From Bosea sp. BIWAKO-01 (GTDB taxonomy: Bacteria; Pseudomonadota; Alphaproteobacteria; Rhizobiales; Beijerinckiaceae), in NCBI RefSeq assembly GCF_001748145.1, contig NZ_BCQA01000001.1, forward strand, positions 1,178,001-1,242,000: a stretch of 64,000 nt of DNA, read 5' to 3'. This document shows positions 9,195 through 18,852 of this stretch, in pieces. Made by a program: the position numbers and the translations under genes. The notes beneath the pieces are model-generated. The model did no database searches and was not told where the DNA came from. It saw only the letters and a program-made list of their open reading frames with translations. Each line of letters starts with the position of its first letter. Position 1 is the stretch's first letter.

Positions 9195-10646
9195 ATGGAG
9201 TCGCCACGCCTCGACAAGCAGTCGCTTTCCGTCAGCGTACCGCGCGGCCTGACGCGGCTCGGCCTTTCCGCGAAGCTGCTGCTGCTGACCGTGCTTTTCG
9301 TGATGCTGGCGGAAGTGCTGATCTACTTGCCGTCCGTCGCGAATTTCCGGCGCAACTGGCTGAATGACCGCCTGGCAGCGGCGCAGATCGCCGTTCTGGT
9401 TCTTGAAGGCGCTCCGCCGGAGGGACTGCCTGAAGGCAGCGAGAGCCGCCTGTTGATGGGCGTCGGCGCACGCGCCATCGCCGCCCGCGTCGGCGGTGCG
9501 CGGCGCCTTCTCAGCCTCGATTCCATGCCGCCCGAGGTGGCGCGAACCGTGGATCTGCGCCAGATGGGCTGGCTCACCTCCATCATCGAGACTCTCGACA
9601 CTCTGATTACGCCCGCCCATGACACGCCGATCCGGGTCATCGGCGAGGCGGTCGGCGGCGCCGACTTCGTTGAACTGATCATCGACGAGGCGCCGCTGCG
9701 CCGCGCGATGCTGGTGTTCTCAGCCAATATTCTGCTGCTGTCTCTGCTGATCTCGGGGTTGACGGCGGGGCTGGTCTATCTTGCCCTGAACTGGCTCATC
9801 GTCGGCCCGATCCGCCAGGTCGCCGCCAATGTCATGGAGTTCGAGGCCGACCCGGAGAACCCGCACCGGATCATCACGCCGAGCCAGCGCGCGGACGAGA
9901 TCGGCGAGGCCGAACGGGCGCTCGCACGCATGCAGATGACGCTGGCGGACGAGTTGCGCACCAAGAAGCACCTCGCCGAACTCGGCCTGGCGGTCAGCAA
10001 GGTCAACCACGACCTGCGCAATATGCTGGCTGCGGCCCAGTTGATGTCGGACCGGCTGACAGAAACGCGTGACCCGAAGATCAGGCGCTTTGCGCCGCGC
10101 CTGATCGCCACGCTCGACCGCGCCATCGCCTTCTGCCAGGCGACGCTGGCCTATGGCCGCGCCGCCGAGGCGACGCCGACTCTGCGCGAGGTCGCGCTTC
10201 GGCAGCTTGTGGCCGATGCGGGCGAACTGCTCGGCCTCGCGGAAAGCCCGACCGTGAGCTTCGCCAACGAGGTTCCGGCGGAACTCATCCTGCCGTGCGA
10301 CCCCGACCAGATGGCGCGCGTCCTGCTCAATCTCATGCGCAATGCCGTCGAGGCGCTGACCCGTGCGGGCGCCGAACCCGGCCGCCAGCCGACCCTGACC
10401 ATCAGTGCGGCGCGCGAGCTTCATGAGGTCGTTCTGCGCGTCTGCGACAATGGTCCCGGCGTTCCGGAACGGGCGAAGGCCAATCTGTTCCAGGCCTTTC
10501 GCGGCTCGGTCAATCCCGGCGGCACCGGGCTTGGCCTCGCTATCGCGGCGGAACTCGTCCGCCTGCATGGCGGCTCGATCGCGCTCGAACCCTCGAGGAT
10601 CGGGGCCGTCTTCAAGGTGGCGCTGCCGATCAGAGGGGGCAACTGA
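9195..10646 (+). CDS. membrane sensor histidine kinase without a neighbouring regulator
   Basis: The 483-residue kinase has a transmembrane segment near residues 25-48, a periplasmic region of about 130 residues, a second segment near 175-200, a HAMP-like linker, and an H-box VNHDLRNMLAAAQ with the phosphoacceptor His. ATP-binding boxes NLMRNAVEAL, DNGPGVP and GTGLGLAIA are intact. It starts 9 nt after the cysteine-less flavoprotein, so co-transcription is likely and a redox-related input is conceivable. No response regulator is adjacent; the nearest is the LuxR-type regulator at 13.3-14.0 kb on the other strand. It ends 5 bp from the convergent S24 repressor gene. Confidence 0.9.
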   Translation: MESPRLDKQSLSVSVPRGLTRLGLSAKLLLLTVLFVMLAEVLIYLPSVANFRRNWLNDRLAAAQIAVLVLEGAPPEGLPEGSESRLLMGVGARAIAARVGGARRLLSLDSMPPEVARTVDLRQMGWLTSIIETLDTLITPAHDTPIRVIGEAVGGADFVELIIDEAPLRRAMLVFSANILLLSLLISGLTAGLVYLALNWLIVGPIRQVAANVMEFEADPENPHRIITPSQRADEIGEAERALARMQMTLADELRTKKHLAELGLAVSKVNHDLRNMLAAAQLMSDRLTETRDPKIRRFAPRLIATLDRAIAFCQATLAYGRAAEATPTLREVALRQLVADAGELLGLAESPTVSFANEVPAELILPCDPDQMARVLLNLMRNAVEALTRAGAEPGRQPTLTISAARELHEVVLRVCDNGPGVPERAKANLFQAFRGSVNPGGTGLGLAIAAELVRLHGGSIALEPSRIGAVFKVALPIRGGN

Positions 10647-10651
10647 GGGCT

Positions 10652-11281
10652 CTACTGGCTCGCCCAGATCACCCGCGCCATAAAGGCGATCTCGGATGCT
10701 GCAAGCACCCGGTCGGGCTGCTCGGGATTGAGTGAGGCGAGTTCGACGGTCCTGGCAGTTTCGCGCTTGAGCTGCCTCGCCAGCACCTCGCCTTCAGTCG
10801 TCATGACCACAACCCGGTCGCCCCGCCTCACGGCAGCCGCTGGGGAGACAATGATGATGTCGCCATCGCGGTAGATCGGCAGCATCGAGTCTCCGGCGAT
10901 CTCAAGCGCATAGGCCTTCTCGTCGGACAGGCCGGGAGACGCGACCTCCTCCCAGCCGGAGCCAGCGGGCAGGCCGCTGCCGTCGAAGAATCCGCCCAAC
11001 CCAGCCTGTGCGAAACCGAGCAGCGGAATGGTGGGCGCCGGCGCCGCGGCGCGGTGCATCACCACGCTCATGAACTCGTCGAGCGAAGCGCCAGTAGCCC
11101 CTAGGATCTTGGCGATCGACTCGGTCGAAGGCCAGCGCTCGCGGCCATCCGGGCCGATGCGCTTGGAGCGGTTGAACGTCGTGGCGTCGAGCCCGGCCCT
11201 GCGCGCCAGCCCCGACGGCGTGAAGCCGTAGCGCTGGGCCAGCGCATCGATCGCGCTCCAGATCTGGTCATGGGACAGCAT
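10652..11281 (-). CDS. S24 (LexA/CI-like) helix-turn-helix repressor
   Basis: The product of about 209 residues has an N-terminal helix-turn-helix (PSGLARRAGLDATTFNR) and a C-terminal S24 peptidase-type domain with GDSMLPIYRDGD, carrying the nucleophile Ser, and EVLARQLKR, carrying the Lys. Family members are repressors, some of which cleave themselves after DNA damage. I chose the ATG at 11281 (MLSHDQIW) over the upstream frame start because the extension adds a non-conserved stretch. No phage genes surround it, so it is probably a host regulator. It is divergent from DUF952-pyrD, so the short intergenic region may hold its operator. Confidence 0.85.
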   Translation of the reverse strand: MLSHDQIWSAIDALAQRYGFTPSGLARRAGLDATTFNRSKRIGPDGRERWPSTESIAKILGATGASLDEFMSVVMHRAAAPAPTIPLLGFAQAGLGGFFDGSGLPAGSGWEEVASPGLSDEKAYALEIAGDSMLPIYRDGDIIIVSPAAAVRRGDRVVVMTTEGEVLARQLKRETARTVELASLNPEQPDRVLAASEIAFMARVIWASQ

Positions 11282-11448
11282 CGGACAAGCCTCTGATCCT
11301 GATGTGCCGGGAGAGCAGGACAAGGATAGGAAATATCCCCTACTCGATGAGACCTCAATCTGATTTCCGTGGGTGGGTCAGGGATGATTTGCCCGGAGCC
11401 GGCTGCACCCGCTATGGCGTGTACAACGCCGAACCAACGAGACGACCC

Positions 11449-11793
11449 GTGCCCCTCATCTACAAGATCTGCCCCGAACAGCTCTGGCGTGACGCCGAGC
11501 TCGCCGGGTCATTCATCGGTGCTGCCATCGATCTCGCCGACGGCTACATCCATTTCTCCACAGGCGGACAGCTTCGCGAAACGGCAGAAAAGCACTTCGC
11601 CGGTCAGAGTGGCCTCCTGCTGATCGCGGTGGACGATACGGCACTCGGCTCGGCGCTGCGCTACGAACCCTCGCGCGGCGGCGCGCTCTTCCCGCATCTC
11701 TATTCGGCCCTCGCCCCCAAGACCGTGCGCTGGATTGCGCCGCTCGCCATGGGGACGAAGGGCAGCCCCGTCATTCCGGAGGACATTTCGTGA
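11449..11793 (+). CDS. DUF952 family protein
   Basis: The 114-residue product starts [13 protein letters not shown] and shows the DUF952 core [12 protein letters not shown], in which His and Ser are conserved, and a late [12 protein letters not shown]. The GTG at 11449 gives the family's usual length of about 110-120; the longer frame from 11302 adds unrelated sequence. The stop overlaps the pyrD start by 4 nt (GTGA), so the two are translated together. Function is unknown. Some relatives are annotated as glutathione S-transferase-linked, which the sequence does not support here. Confidence 0.85.
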   Translation: MPLIYKICPEQLWRDAELAGSFIGAAIDLADGYIHFSTGGQLRETAEKHFAGQSGLLLIAVDDTALGSALRYEPSRGGALFPHLYSALAPKTVRWIAPLAMGTKGSPVIPEDIS

Positions 11794-12881
11794 TCGGCAG
11801 CCTCTTCTCCCTCGCCCGGCCCCTGATCCACAAGCTGGATGCCGAGATGGCGCATCGCCTGACGGTTGCCGCACTGGCGGCCGCTCCGGCGTTGAAGCCG
11901 GCTGCCGACGATCCGATGCTCGCGACCGAGGCTTTCGGGCTCGCCTTCCCGAACCCGGTCGGCCTGGCGGCCGGCTTCGACAAACATGCTGAGGCGGTCG
12001 ATGGCGCCCTGGGGCTCGGCTTCGGCTTTGTCGAGGTCGGTGGCGTGACGCCGCTGCCGCAGCCCGGCAATCCGCGCCCGCGTGTCTTCCGGTTGCCCGA
12101 AGACGAAGCCGTCATCAACCGGTACGGATTGAACAGCGAGGGCATGGAAGCGGTCGCGGCCAGGCTCGCAGCCCGCCGCAAGCGCGGCGGCATCGTTGGC
12201 GTCAATCTCGGCGCCAACAAGGACTCCGCCGACCGCGCCGCCGACTACGCCATCCTGGCCAGGCGGCTCGCGCCGCTCGCCGACTTCCTCACGGTCAACG
12301 TCTCCTCGCCCAACACTCCGGGCCTGCGGGATCTGCAGGCGGAATCGGCGCTGGACGACCTGATCGCGCGAGCGCTCGCCGCCCGCGACGAGGCCGGACA
12401 GGCCACCGGCCACCGCACGCCCGTTCTGCTCAAGATCGCCCCTGACCTGACGCTGCCTGAACTCGACGGCATCGTGGCCGTGGCCCGCAGGCGCGCGATC
12501 GACGGCATGGTCGTCTCCAACACCACTGTCGCACGGCCGGACAGCCTGCGGGGAGTCTCTCGCGGCGAAACCGGCGGCCTCTCGGGCCGACCGCTATTTG
12601 CGTCCTCGACCCGCATCCTCGCCGAGACCTATCGGCGCGTCGAGGCGCAGTTCCCGCTGGTCGGAGTCGGCGGCGTCGACTCCGCCTCCGCCGCCTTCGC
12701 CAAGATCAGGGCCGGCGCGAGCCTGGTGCAGTTCTATTCGGCGATGGTCTTCAAGGGCCCCGCCCTCGTGAGCGAGGTCAAGACGGGGCTCGTGCGAGAG
12801 GCCCGCCGTGCCGGTGCGAGCCGAATTGCGGAGCTCGTCGGCCGCGATGCCGAGGTGATCGCGCGGGGAGAGGGCCTGTAA
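11790..12881 (+). CDS. pyrD: dihydroorotate dehydrogenase (quinone), class 2
   Basis: PyrD oxidises dihydroorotate to orotate in pyrimidine synthesis, passing electrons through FMN to membrane quinone. The 363-residue length, the N-terminal membrane-contact helices, and the active-site segment [14 protein letters not shown] with its catalytic Ser identify the class 2 enzyme. The FMN phosphate region reads [12 protein letters not shown] and the C-terminus has [14 protein letters not shown]. The GTG start overlaps the DUF952 stop. A 105-bp gap separates it from the convergent DUF6460 gene. Confidence 0.97.
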   Translation: MIGSLFSLARPLIHKLDAEMAHRLTVAALAAAPALKPAADDPMLATEAFGLAFPNPVGLAAGFDKHAEAVDGALGLGFGFVEVGGVTPLPQPGNPRPRVFRLPEDEAVINRYGLNSEGMEAVAARLAARRKRGGIVGVNLGANKDSADRAADYAILARRLAPLADFLTVNVSSPNTPGLRDLQAESALDDLIARALAARDEAGQATGHRTPVLLKIAPDLTLPELDGIVAVARRRAIDGMVVSNTTVARPDSLRGVSRGETGGLSGRPLFASSTRILAETYRRVEAQFPLVGVGGVDSASAAFAKIRAGASLVQFYSAMVFKGPALVSEVKTGLVREARRAGASRIAELVGRDAEVIARGEGL

Positions 12882-12986
12882 GGCGCAGCCGGCGTCTCAG
12901 GCCGTGGCGCTCATGCCATGGTCGGCTTGCGCCGCATCGGATGTCGAGATCATCGAAAACCGCAATCGACTTTTCGGGCCGCTGCT

Positions 12987-13256
12987 TTAGCGCCGCGAAG
13001 CGAACAGGCGGGAGAGCAGCCAAATCGGGACCACGACCAGCGCTCCTGCGAGCACCCATTGGCCGACCTCGCGCACGGCGCCAAAACCGAGATCACCAAG
13101 CGACCGCAGGAAGCGCGCCACGGCGTCGAAAAGTCCGCGCGGTGTCAGCCCGAGAAAGGCCATGGCGGCACCGACGAGCAGTGAAATGAAGATCAGCCGG
13201 ACAAGAACGCTGAGAAACGAACCGCCCAGGAAGTGATCGAGATTGCCATTGGCCAT
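12987..13256 (-). CDS. DUF6460 small membrane protein
   Basis: The 89-residue protein has two hydrophobic segments (about 16-36 and 68-85). It begins with NLDHFLGGSFLSVLVRL and ends VVVPIWLLSRLFASRR, which matches my memory of the DUF6460 family, including the conserved VVPIWLxSRLF near the C-terminus. It lies at the inner membrane. It is convergent with pyrD and lies downstream of the LuxR-type regulator. A perfect CTATCGATAG palindrome sits 12 bp upstream of its start (13268-13277). No function is known. Confidence 0.75.
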   Translation of the reverse strand: MANGNLDHFLGGSFLSVLVRLIFISLLVGAAMAFLGLTPRGLFDAVARFLRSLGDLGFGAVREVGQWVLAGALVVVPIWLLSRLFASRR

Positions 13257-13341
13257 TGCCGAAATTCCTATCGATAGACGAGACGGGCCATAGATCGGTT
13301 GAACCGCGCCTGAATGGCGAGCAGCCGCGTCATCGGAACGC

Positions 13342-14022
13342 TCAGATCGTCGCCGACGCGCCCGCCGTCGCCCATGCCGTTCCCGCGATCTTCGAGGCGG
13401 CTATCACGGCCTGCGTACGGCTGTCGACATTGAGCTTGGTCAAGATGGCTGAAACATGGGCCTTCACCGTCGCCTCGGAGACCCCGAGCTCATAGGCGAT
13501 CTGCTTGTTCAACAGCCCTTCCGACAGCATCATCAGGACCCGAACCTGTTGCGGCGTCAGCGTCGACAGCCGGCGCACCATGTCGGCGATCTCGGCATCG
13601 ACCGGCGCCGAAAGATCGACCCCCGGAGGGGTCCAGACGCTGCCCTCGAGCACCGCTCGAATGGCCTCGCCCATCTGCTCGACCTCGGCCGTCTTCGGCA
13701 GGAAGCCAAGCGCCCCGAACTCGATGCAACGGCGGATCACAGCCGGGTCGTCATTGGCGGAGACGACGATAACCGGGATCTCCGGATGGTCGGCCCGCAG
13801 GAACAGCAGGCCGGAAAACCCCTGGACGCCGGGCATCGTCAGATCGAGCATGACGAGATCGGCGTCCCCGTCCTCGGCCAGCGCCTTCGTCAACGCCTCG
13901 AGCGAACCAACCTCGCTCACTTCCGCCCCTTCCAGCGCATGCGATACGGCCTGACGCAAGGCGCCGCGAAAGAGCGGGTGGTCATCTGCGATGACGATAT
14001 GCGTCGGTGTTTGCCGGTTCAT
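13342..14022 (-). CDS. LuxR/NarL-family response regulator
   Basis: The 226-residue product has a receiver domain (HIVIADDHPLFRGAL, phospho-acceptor Asp in VMLDLTMPG, Lys in FLPKTAEV) and a C-terminal LuxR-type helix-turn-helix (TLTPQQVRVLMMLSEGLLNK ... EATVKAHVSAILTKL). The ATG at 14022 has GGAGGGG about 9 nt upstream and is preferred to the frame start at 14157. There is no sensor kinase next to it. The unpaired kinase at 9.2-10.6 kb is the nearest candidate partner, but the pairing cannot be shown here. Confidence 0.92.
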   Translation of the reverse strand: MNRQTPTHIVIADDHPLFRGALRQAVSHALEGAEVSEVGSLEALTKALAEDGDADLVMLDLTMPGVQGFSGLLFLRADHPEIPVIVVSANDDPAVIRRCIEFGALGFLPKTAEVEQMGEAIRAVLEGSVWTPPGVDLSAPVDAEIADMVRRLSTLTPQQVRVLMMLSEGLLNKQIAYELGVSEATVKAHVSAILTKLNVDSRTQAVIAASKIAGTAWATAGASATI

Positions 14023-14196
14023 GCTGTCATCCCCTCCACAGCCCCGCTTATTCTGCCCCATAGGCGGGCGCAGGCTCAAGCATTTCAAGCCGATAAGACG
14101 GTATGAGCGCTGCAAACCGGCACGGAAGCCTGTGAACCAGAATTGCGCTTGCGGCAACGCAACAGAATATTCGCCTTTAGACTGCGGACCGATGCT

Positions 14197-15831
14197 TCAG
14201 CCCTGCCCAGGCAGGAGCGTCTCCAGCGCCTCGATCCGGTCCGCCTCACGCGGCGGCTTGTCCCAGCGAATGCGGCTGATCCGGGGAAAGCGCATGGCGA
14301 GCCCGGACTTATGCCGGGTCGAACGCTGCAGCCCCTCGAAGGCGACTTCCAGCACCAGCCCCTTGTCGGCCTCATGCGTGACCTCTCGCACCGGGCCGAA
14401 GCGGTTCAGCGTGTTGCGGCGCACGAAGCGGTCGAGCTCCAGCAACTCCTCGTCAGTGAAGCCGAAATAGGCCTTGCCGACCGGCACGAGTTCCTCGCCT
14501 TCCTCCGTCTTTCGCCAGACGCCGAAGGTGAAATCCGAATAGAAGGACGAGCGTTTGCCGTGACCACGCTGGGCATACATCAGCACGCAATCGACAAGCC
14601 GCGCATCCCGCTTCCACTTGTACCAGTACCCTTTCGGCCGGCCGGGCAAATAGGGAGAATCGAGGCGCTTGATCATGCAGCCCTCGACTGCTTCGGCATC
14701 GACGCCGGCGCCGGACGCCTCGGGGTCTGCGCGCGCGGCCGCCAGTTCCTCCCAATCGCTGAAGGCGATCGGCGGTGACAGATCCACCACTGCGGAGGAC
14801 AGCCGCGCGACAAAGGCCACGAGCCGCTTGCGGCGTTCGACGAGCGGCAAGTCGCGAATGTCCTCCTCGCCATCGACGAGCAGGTCATAGGCCCGGATAT
14901 GAGCGGGATACTCCGCCAGCATCTTGGCGGTGACGCTCTTGCGGTTCAGCCGCTGCTGAAGCGTGTTGAAGCTCTGGACGGCATTCTCGCGGCGCACCAG
15001 CAATTCGCCATCGAGTGCCCCGTCGAGAACGAGCGCCTCCGTGACATCCGGGAAGGAGGCGCCGATATCCTCGCCGGTCCGTGAATAGAGCCGGGTGATA
15101 CGGGCCCCGTCAGCGCGTGTGCCGCTGACGGCCTGAACGCGGATTCCATCCCATTTCCACTCGGCCTGGAATTCCGCTGGAACGAGCTTGTCGAAATCGC
15201 CCTCCTCGATCGGGTGCGAGAGCATGGCGGGGCGGAAGGGCGCCGGATCCGTCGCGGTGGGCCGCGGTCCCCTGCCTTCGAGCCAGGCGAAGAGCGGCTC
15301 ATAGGGAGGCTCCAGCCCGTGCCAGACCTGCTCGATCTCGTCGGGCTCGACATTGCCGAGGCTCGCCGCGGCCGTCTTGGCGAGCCGGGAGGAGACGCCG
15401 ATGCGCAATGCGCCGGTGATGAGCTTGAGCAATGCCCAGCGGCCGGTCTCATCGAGCGCATCGAGCCAGGACGCCACCAGGCGGGGCAAGTCCGTCTTGC
15501 CGGAGTTTCGCAGGCCCGAAACGACATCGGGAAGGTGTGGCGCTGCATTCGCGCCATGCCGGGCCGGCCACATCAAGGCCACGGTTTCCGAGAGATCGCC
15601 GACATAGTCGTAGGACAGCGCAAACAGCACCGGGTCCGTACGCTCGGCGATCAGCGCCCGGATCAGGCCTGGCTTGGCGTTCTGGAACACCAGGCCGCCC
15701 GTCATCGCGGCCAGCGCCAGCCCCCGATCCGGATCAGGCGTCGTGCGCAGATAATCCGCGATCAGCGCGAGCTTCGCGTTGCGGCGCGGTTCATAGGCAA
15801 GCCTGTCGAGCAACCAGGCGAAACGGTTCAT
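14197..15831 (-). CDS. ATP-dependent DNA ligase, bacterial repair type
   Basis: The 544-residue enzyme seals nicks in duplex DNA with ATP. It has an N-terminal DNA-binding helical domain, the adenylation motif EWKWDGIRVQ with the nucleotidyl Lys226, later motifs DGELLV and EGCMIKRLDSPY, and an OB-fold with YWYKWKRDARL. This is the family that travels with the exonuclease, DEXH helicase and PdeM, all of which lie within the next 7 kb. It has no primase or nuclease domain, so it is not a LigD-type NHEJ ligase. The ATG at 15831 follows GGGGGAGGG and is preferred to the frame start at 15861. Confidence 0.95.
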   Translation of the reverse strand: MNRFAWLLDRLAYEPRRNAKLALIADYLRTTPDPDRGLALAAMTGGLVFQNAKPGLIRALIAERTDPVLFALSYDYVGDLSETVALMWPARHGANAAPHLPDVVSGLRNSGKTDLPRLVASWLDALDETGRWALLKLITGALRIGVSSRLAKTAAASLGNVEPDEIEQVWHGLEPPYEPLFAWLEGRGPRPTATDPAPFRPAMLSHPIEEGDFDKLVPAEFQAEWKWDGIRVQAVSGTRADGARITRLYSRTGEDIGASFPDVTEALVLDGALDGELLVRRENAVQSFNTLQQRLNRKSVTAKMLAEYPAHIRAYDLLVDGEEDIRDLPLVERRKRLVAFVARLSSAVVDLSPPIAFSDWEELAAARADPEASGAGVDAEAVEGCMIKRLDSPYLPGRPKGYWYKWKRDARLVDCVLMYAQRGHGKRSSFYSDFTFGVWRKTEEGEELVPVGKAYFGFTDEELLELDRFVRRNTLNRFGPVREVTHEADKGLVLEVAFEGLQRSTRHKSGLAMRFPRISRIRWDKPPREADRIEALETLLPGQG

Positions 15832-15986
15832 CCGGCCCTCCCCCGCAGCAGCTTCAGGCAAGCGTCAAGGACGGCGTCGGAGCCCTGCCTGTCCCGAAAT
15901 TCCCTCATCAGGCCATTCACCGGCGTTCAGTCTCCATTCATGAACGAAACCTTACCAGCCAAGGGAGCAGTCATGAGGATGTCGGG

Positions 15987-16769
15987 ATGCGCGCCGCGAT
16001 GCGGTTCTTTGCCGTGAATCTCATTGTGGCCTCGGCATTTGCAACGTTGCAGATCGGCAGCGCTGAAGCCGCGTCCTTTGAGTGCCGGGAAACGCCGATG
16101 ATGCAGGCGGCGATACCGCTCCCTGCCGTCGCGGCCAAGATCAGCCGCGAGCATAAGCTCGACATCCTGGCCATCGGCTCGTCCTCCACTGAAGGGATCG
16201 GCGCGTCCTCCAAGGACAAGAGTTACCCCGCCCGCCTGCAGAAGCTGCTTGGTCAGAGCTGGCCCAATGCCGCGATCAGCGTCACCAATGCCGGGATCGG
16301 GGGCGAGACCGCTCCGCAGACGATCGCGCGCCTGAAAAAGGCCCTGAGCGAGCGGCGCTATGATCTCGTCATCTGGCAGGTCGGCACCAATGATGCGGTG
16401 CAGGGTGGGGATCTCGCCGCCTTCGAGGCCATGGTCTCCGACGGCATTGCGGCAGTCCGCCAGGCCGGCTCCGGCCTCGTGATCCTCGACCCTCAGTACT
16501 TCCCGACGGTGAAGGATCCCGAACGCTATCGCAGATTTGTCGAGGCCATCGCTGACACGGCGCGCAGTCGCTCGATCCCCGTACTCTCGCGCTACAACAC
16601 GATGCTGGACTGGCATCGGCGCGACGCCAATGCGTTCGCCGCGGTGCTCGCCAGTGACGGCTTCCATATGAGCGACACTGGTTATGATTGCCTGGCGCGG
16701 GACATGGCCGTCTCGCTGCTCGGCATGACGCTGCCCGGCCGCTCCCACACCGCGCAGGCCGCGCAGTAG
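15987..16769 (+). CDS. secreted SGNH/GDSL hydrolase
   Basis: This protein of about 260 residues has an N-terminal signal peptide (hydrophobic core FFAVNLIVASAFATLQI, then an AEA site). The SGNH blocks are visible: LAIGSSSTEGIGA with the nucleophile Ser, NAGIGGET, WQVGTNDAV, and DGFHMSDTGY with the Asp-x-x-His pair. Such enzymes are esterases or lipases in the periplasm. I chose the ATG at 15987, with GAGGATGTCGGG upstream; a second in-frame ATG at 15999 is possible. It is convergent with the exonuclease gene, 16 bp apart, and is probably unrelated to the repair genes around it. Confidence 0.85.
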   Translation: MRAAMRFFAVNLIVASAFATLQIGSAEAASFECRETPMMQAAIPLPAVAAKISREHKLDILAIGSSSTEGIGASSKDKSYPARLQKLLGQSWPNAAISVTNAGIGGETAPQTIARLKKALSERRYDLVIWQVGTNDAVQGGDLAAFEAMVSDGIAAVRQAGSGLVILDPQYFPTVKDPERYRRFVEAIADTARSRSIPVLSRYNTMLDWHRRDANAFAAVLASDGFHMSDTGYDCLARDMAVSLLGMTLPGRSHTAQAAQ

Positions 16770-16785
16770 AGGCTGCCGCCGGTTG

Positions 16786-17829
16786 CTAGAGCTGCGCGGC
16801 ATCGGCCGTCTCGCTCACGGTTTCGGCCTCGCCCTCGTCGCCATAGCCGACAAGGTGCAGCGGCTTCGCGTTCAGTCCGACCGTCCCGCACCAATGGACC
16901 AACGCGTCGGCCTCGCCATGAGTGACCCAGATTTCGCCGGCGCCGGTTTCCCTGATTGTTGCCTGGAGATCGCCCCAGTCGGCATGATCTGAAACGATCA
17001 GCGGCAATTCCACGCCCCTCTGCCGCGCTCTCGCCCGGATCCGCATCCAGCCAGACGCGAAGGCGGTCACCGGGTCCGGAAACTTCCGCGCCCAGAGATC
17101 CTGAATCGAGCTTGGCGGGCAGATGACGATCTCTCCCGCCAGCGCCTTCCGATCGCTTGCCGAAACCAGGCGCGTCTCCCCGACGGGAGCACCTTCCGAA
17201 GCGTAGAACTCCGTCAGGGTCTCGAGCGCACCATGGATGTAGATGGAACGCTCGTAGCCGGCCTCGCGGATAAGTGCCATGACGCGCTGCGCCTTGCCGA
17301 GCGAATAGGCGCCGACGATATGCGTCCTTTCGGGAAAGAGCCTGACCGATTCCAGCAGCTTGGCGATTTCGGCATCGGCCGGCGGATGGCGAAACACCGG
17401 CAGGCCGAATGTCGCCTCGGTGATGAAGACATCACAGGATACCGGTTCGAAACCGGCGCAGGTCGGGTCGCGCTCGCGTTTGTAATCACCGGACACGACG
17501 ATGCGCAGCCCCTTGCTCTCCACCACGATCTGGGCGGAGCCGAGCACATGGCCCGCGGGGACGAAGCGGATATCGACCGGGCCGATCGACGTCGTCGCAC
17601 CCGGCACCGCCTCCTGCCGGCTCTGCGTAAAACCCTCGCCATAGCGCAAGGCCATGATGGCCAGGGTCTCACGCGTCGCCAGAACGGCGCCATGTCCCGC
17701 GCGCGCATGGTCGGAATGGCCGTGGGTGATCAGCGCCCGTCCGACCGGGCGAACCGGGTCGATATGAATATCAGCCGGCGGGCAATAGAGGCCGGCCGGC
17801 GTCGGGATCAACAGCTCCGAAGGGCGCAT
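16786..17829 (-). CDS. ligase-associated MBL-fold exonuclease
   Basis: The 347-residue protein is a metallo-beta-lactamase/beta-CASP enzyme of the ligase-associated exonuclease family, a relative of SNM1/Artemis nucleases. The metal site reads THGHSDHARAGH, with FVPAGHVLGSAQI, VVSGDYKRERDPT, and SDHADWGDL further on. Family knowledge places it with the ATP-dependent ligase, the helicase and PdeM in a DNA damage response set; here it reads towards the ligase but the GDSL gene lies between. Its start is 42 bp from the divergent methyltransferase gene. Confidence 0.93.
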   Translation of the reverse strand: MRPSELLIPTPAGLYCPPADIHIDPVRPVGRALITHGHSDHARAGHGAVLATRETLAIMALRYGEGFTQSRQEAVPGATTSIGPVDIRFVPAGHVLGSAQIVVESKGLRIVVSGDYKRERDPTCAGFEPVSCDVFITEATFGLPVFRHPPADAEIAKLLESVRLFPERTHIVGAYSLGKAQRVMALIREAGYERSIYIHGALETLTEFYASEGAPVGETRLVSASDRKALAGEIVICPPSSIQDLWARKFPDPVTAFASGWMRIRARARQRGVELPLIVSDHADWGDLQATIRETGAGEIWVTHGEADALVHWCGTVGLNAKPLHLVGYGDEGEAETVSETADAAQL

Positions 17830-17871
17830 TGTCTAGTCTGGTGCATGGGCGTGAGATAAAGTCGATCGCTC

Positions 17872-18828
17872 ATGGAAAAAATCCAGCCTCGTTTCTCGAC
17901 GTCGTCCGGCGATCCCCGACTCGACCGCCGCTATGAATGGGCGGCCGCCGCGCTCTCCGAAGGAGACGCCGCAACAGCCGTCGATCTCCTCGATCAAACG
18001 CTCGGGGAGGCGCCGGGTTTCGTCGCGGCCTGGCATCTCTACGGCAAGGCGAAGGCGAAACTTGGCAGCAAGGAGGAGGCCGCGGAAGCATGGCGGCAAT
18101 GCCTGGTTCTCGATGATGCGGATCATCTCGGCGCCAGGCTCGATCTCGCGCGCATCGGCGCAATTCCGGCCGAACTGGCCGCCTCCGATGCATTCTCCGG
18201 CCGTCTCTTCGACGAATACGCCGAACGTTTCGACAGTCACCTCGTAGAATCCCTCTCCTATCATGGTCCAGCCCTGCTGAAGGACGCGCTTGCGCGGGCC
18301 TGTGCAGCGCAAAGCCGCGCCCTGTCCTTCGCCATGACACTCGATCTCGGTTGCGGCACCGGCCTGATGGGCGAAGCGATCAGAGCTGAAACCGAGTTTC
18401 TCGCCGGGTGCGATCTCTCGGCCCGCATGATAGAGAAGGCGCGTGCCAAATCACGCGATGACGGAGGCCCGCTCTATGACAAGCTCGCCGTGGCCGGCCT
18501 CGTCGAATTCCTCGCAAGCCGCCGCGATGCGTCGGCCGATCTGGTCATCGCGGCCGATGTCTTCGTCTATCTCGGCGAACTTGCGCCGGCCTTCGCCCAA
18601 ACAGCGCGGGTTCTGACAGCCACGGGCCTCGTTGCCTTCACCGTCCAGGATCATGACGGCGAGGACGTGATCGTCGGTGAAGATCGTCGTTTCGCCCATG
18701 GCGAACGCTGGCTCCGACGGCAGTTGTCCGAAGCACGGTTGACGCCGCTCCTGCTGGAGGCAGCAAGCACGCGCAAGGACCGCGGGAAGCCGGTGCCGGG
18801 GCTGGTTGTGGTGGCGGCGCGCGCTTAG
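17872..18828 (+). CDS. TPR-containing class I SAM methyltransferase
   Basis: The 318-residue protein starts with helical TPR-like repeats (about residues 20-105, including EAAEAWRQCLVLDDADHLGA). A SAM-binding Rossmann domain follows, with TLDLGCGTGLMGEAI and DLVIAADVFVYLGEL. The substrate cannot be read from the sequence. It lies inside the ligase-associated repair cluster, divergent from the exonuclease and 24 nt upstream of the helicase on the same strand, so it is probably transcribed with the helicase. Whether it takes part in repair is open. I recall TPR-methyltransferases next to this helicase in related genomes, but I cannot check that here. Confidence 0.85.
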   Translation: MEKIQPRFSTSSGDPRLDRRYEWAAAALSEGDAATAVDLLDQTLGEAPGFVAAWHLYGKAKAKLGSKEEAAEAWRQCLVLDDADHLGARLDLARIGAIPAELAASDAFSGRLFDEYAERFDSHLVESLSYHGPALLKDALARACAAQSRALSFAMTLDLGCGTGLMGEAIRAETEFLAGCDLSARMIEKARAKSRDDGGPLYDKLAVAGLVEFLASRRDASADLVIAADVFVYLGELAPAFAQTARVLTATGLVAFTVQDHDGEDVIVGEDRRFAHGERWLRRQLSEARLTPLLLEAASTRKDRGKPVPGLVVVAARA

Positions 18829-18852
18829 GCCAACGCAACGTCTCAAGGACCC

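Noticed and set aside
10652..11281. S24 repressor as a sign of a prophage
   Set aside because: No integrase, structural or lysis genes are near, and neighbours (pyrD, DUF952, kinase) are ordinary chromosome genes.
14197..15831. The ligase as part of a Ku/LigD end-joining system
   Set aside because: No Ku gene and no polymerase or nuclease domain; the neighbours are those of the ligase-associated repair set.
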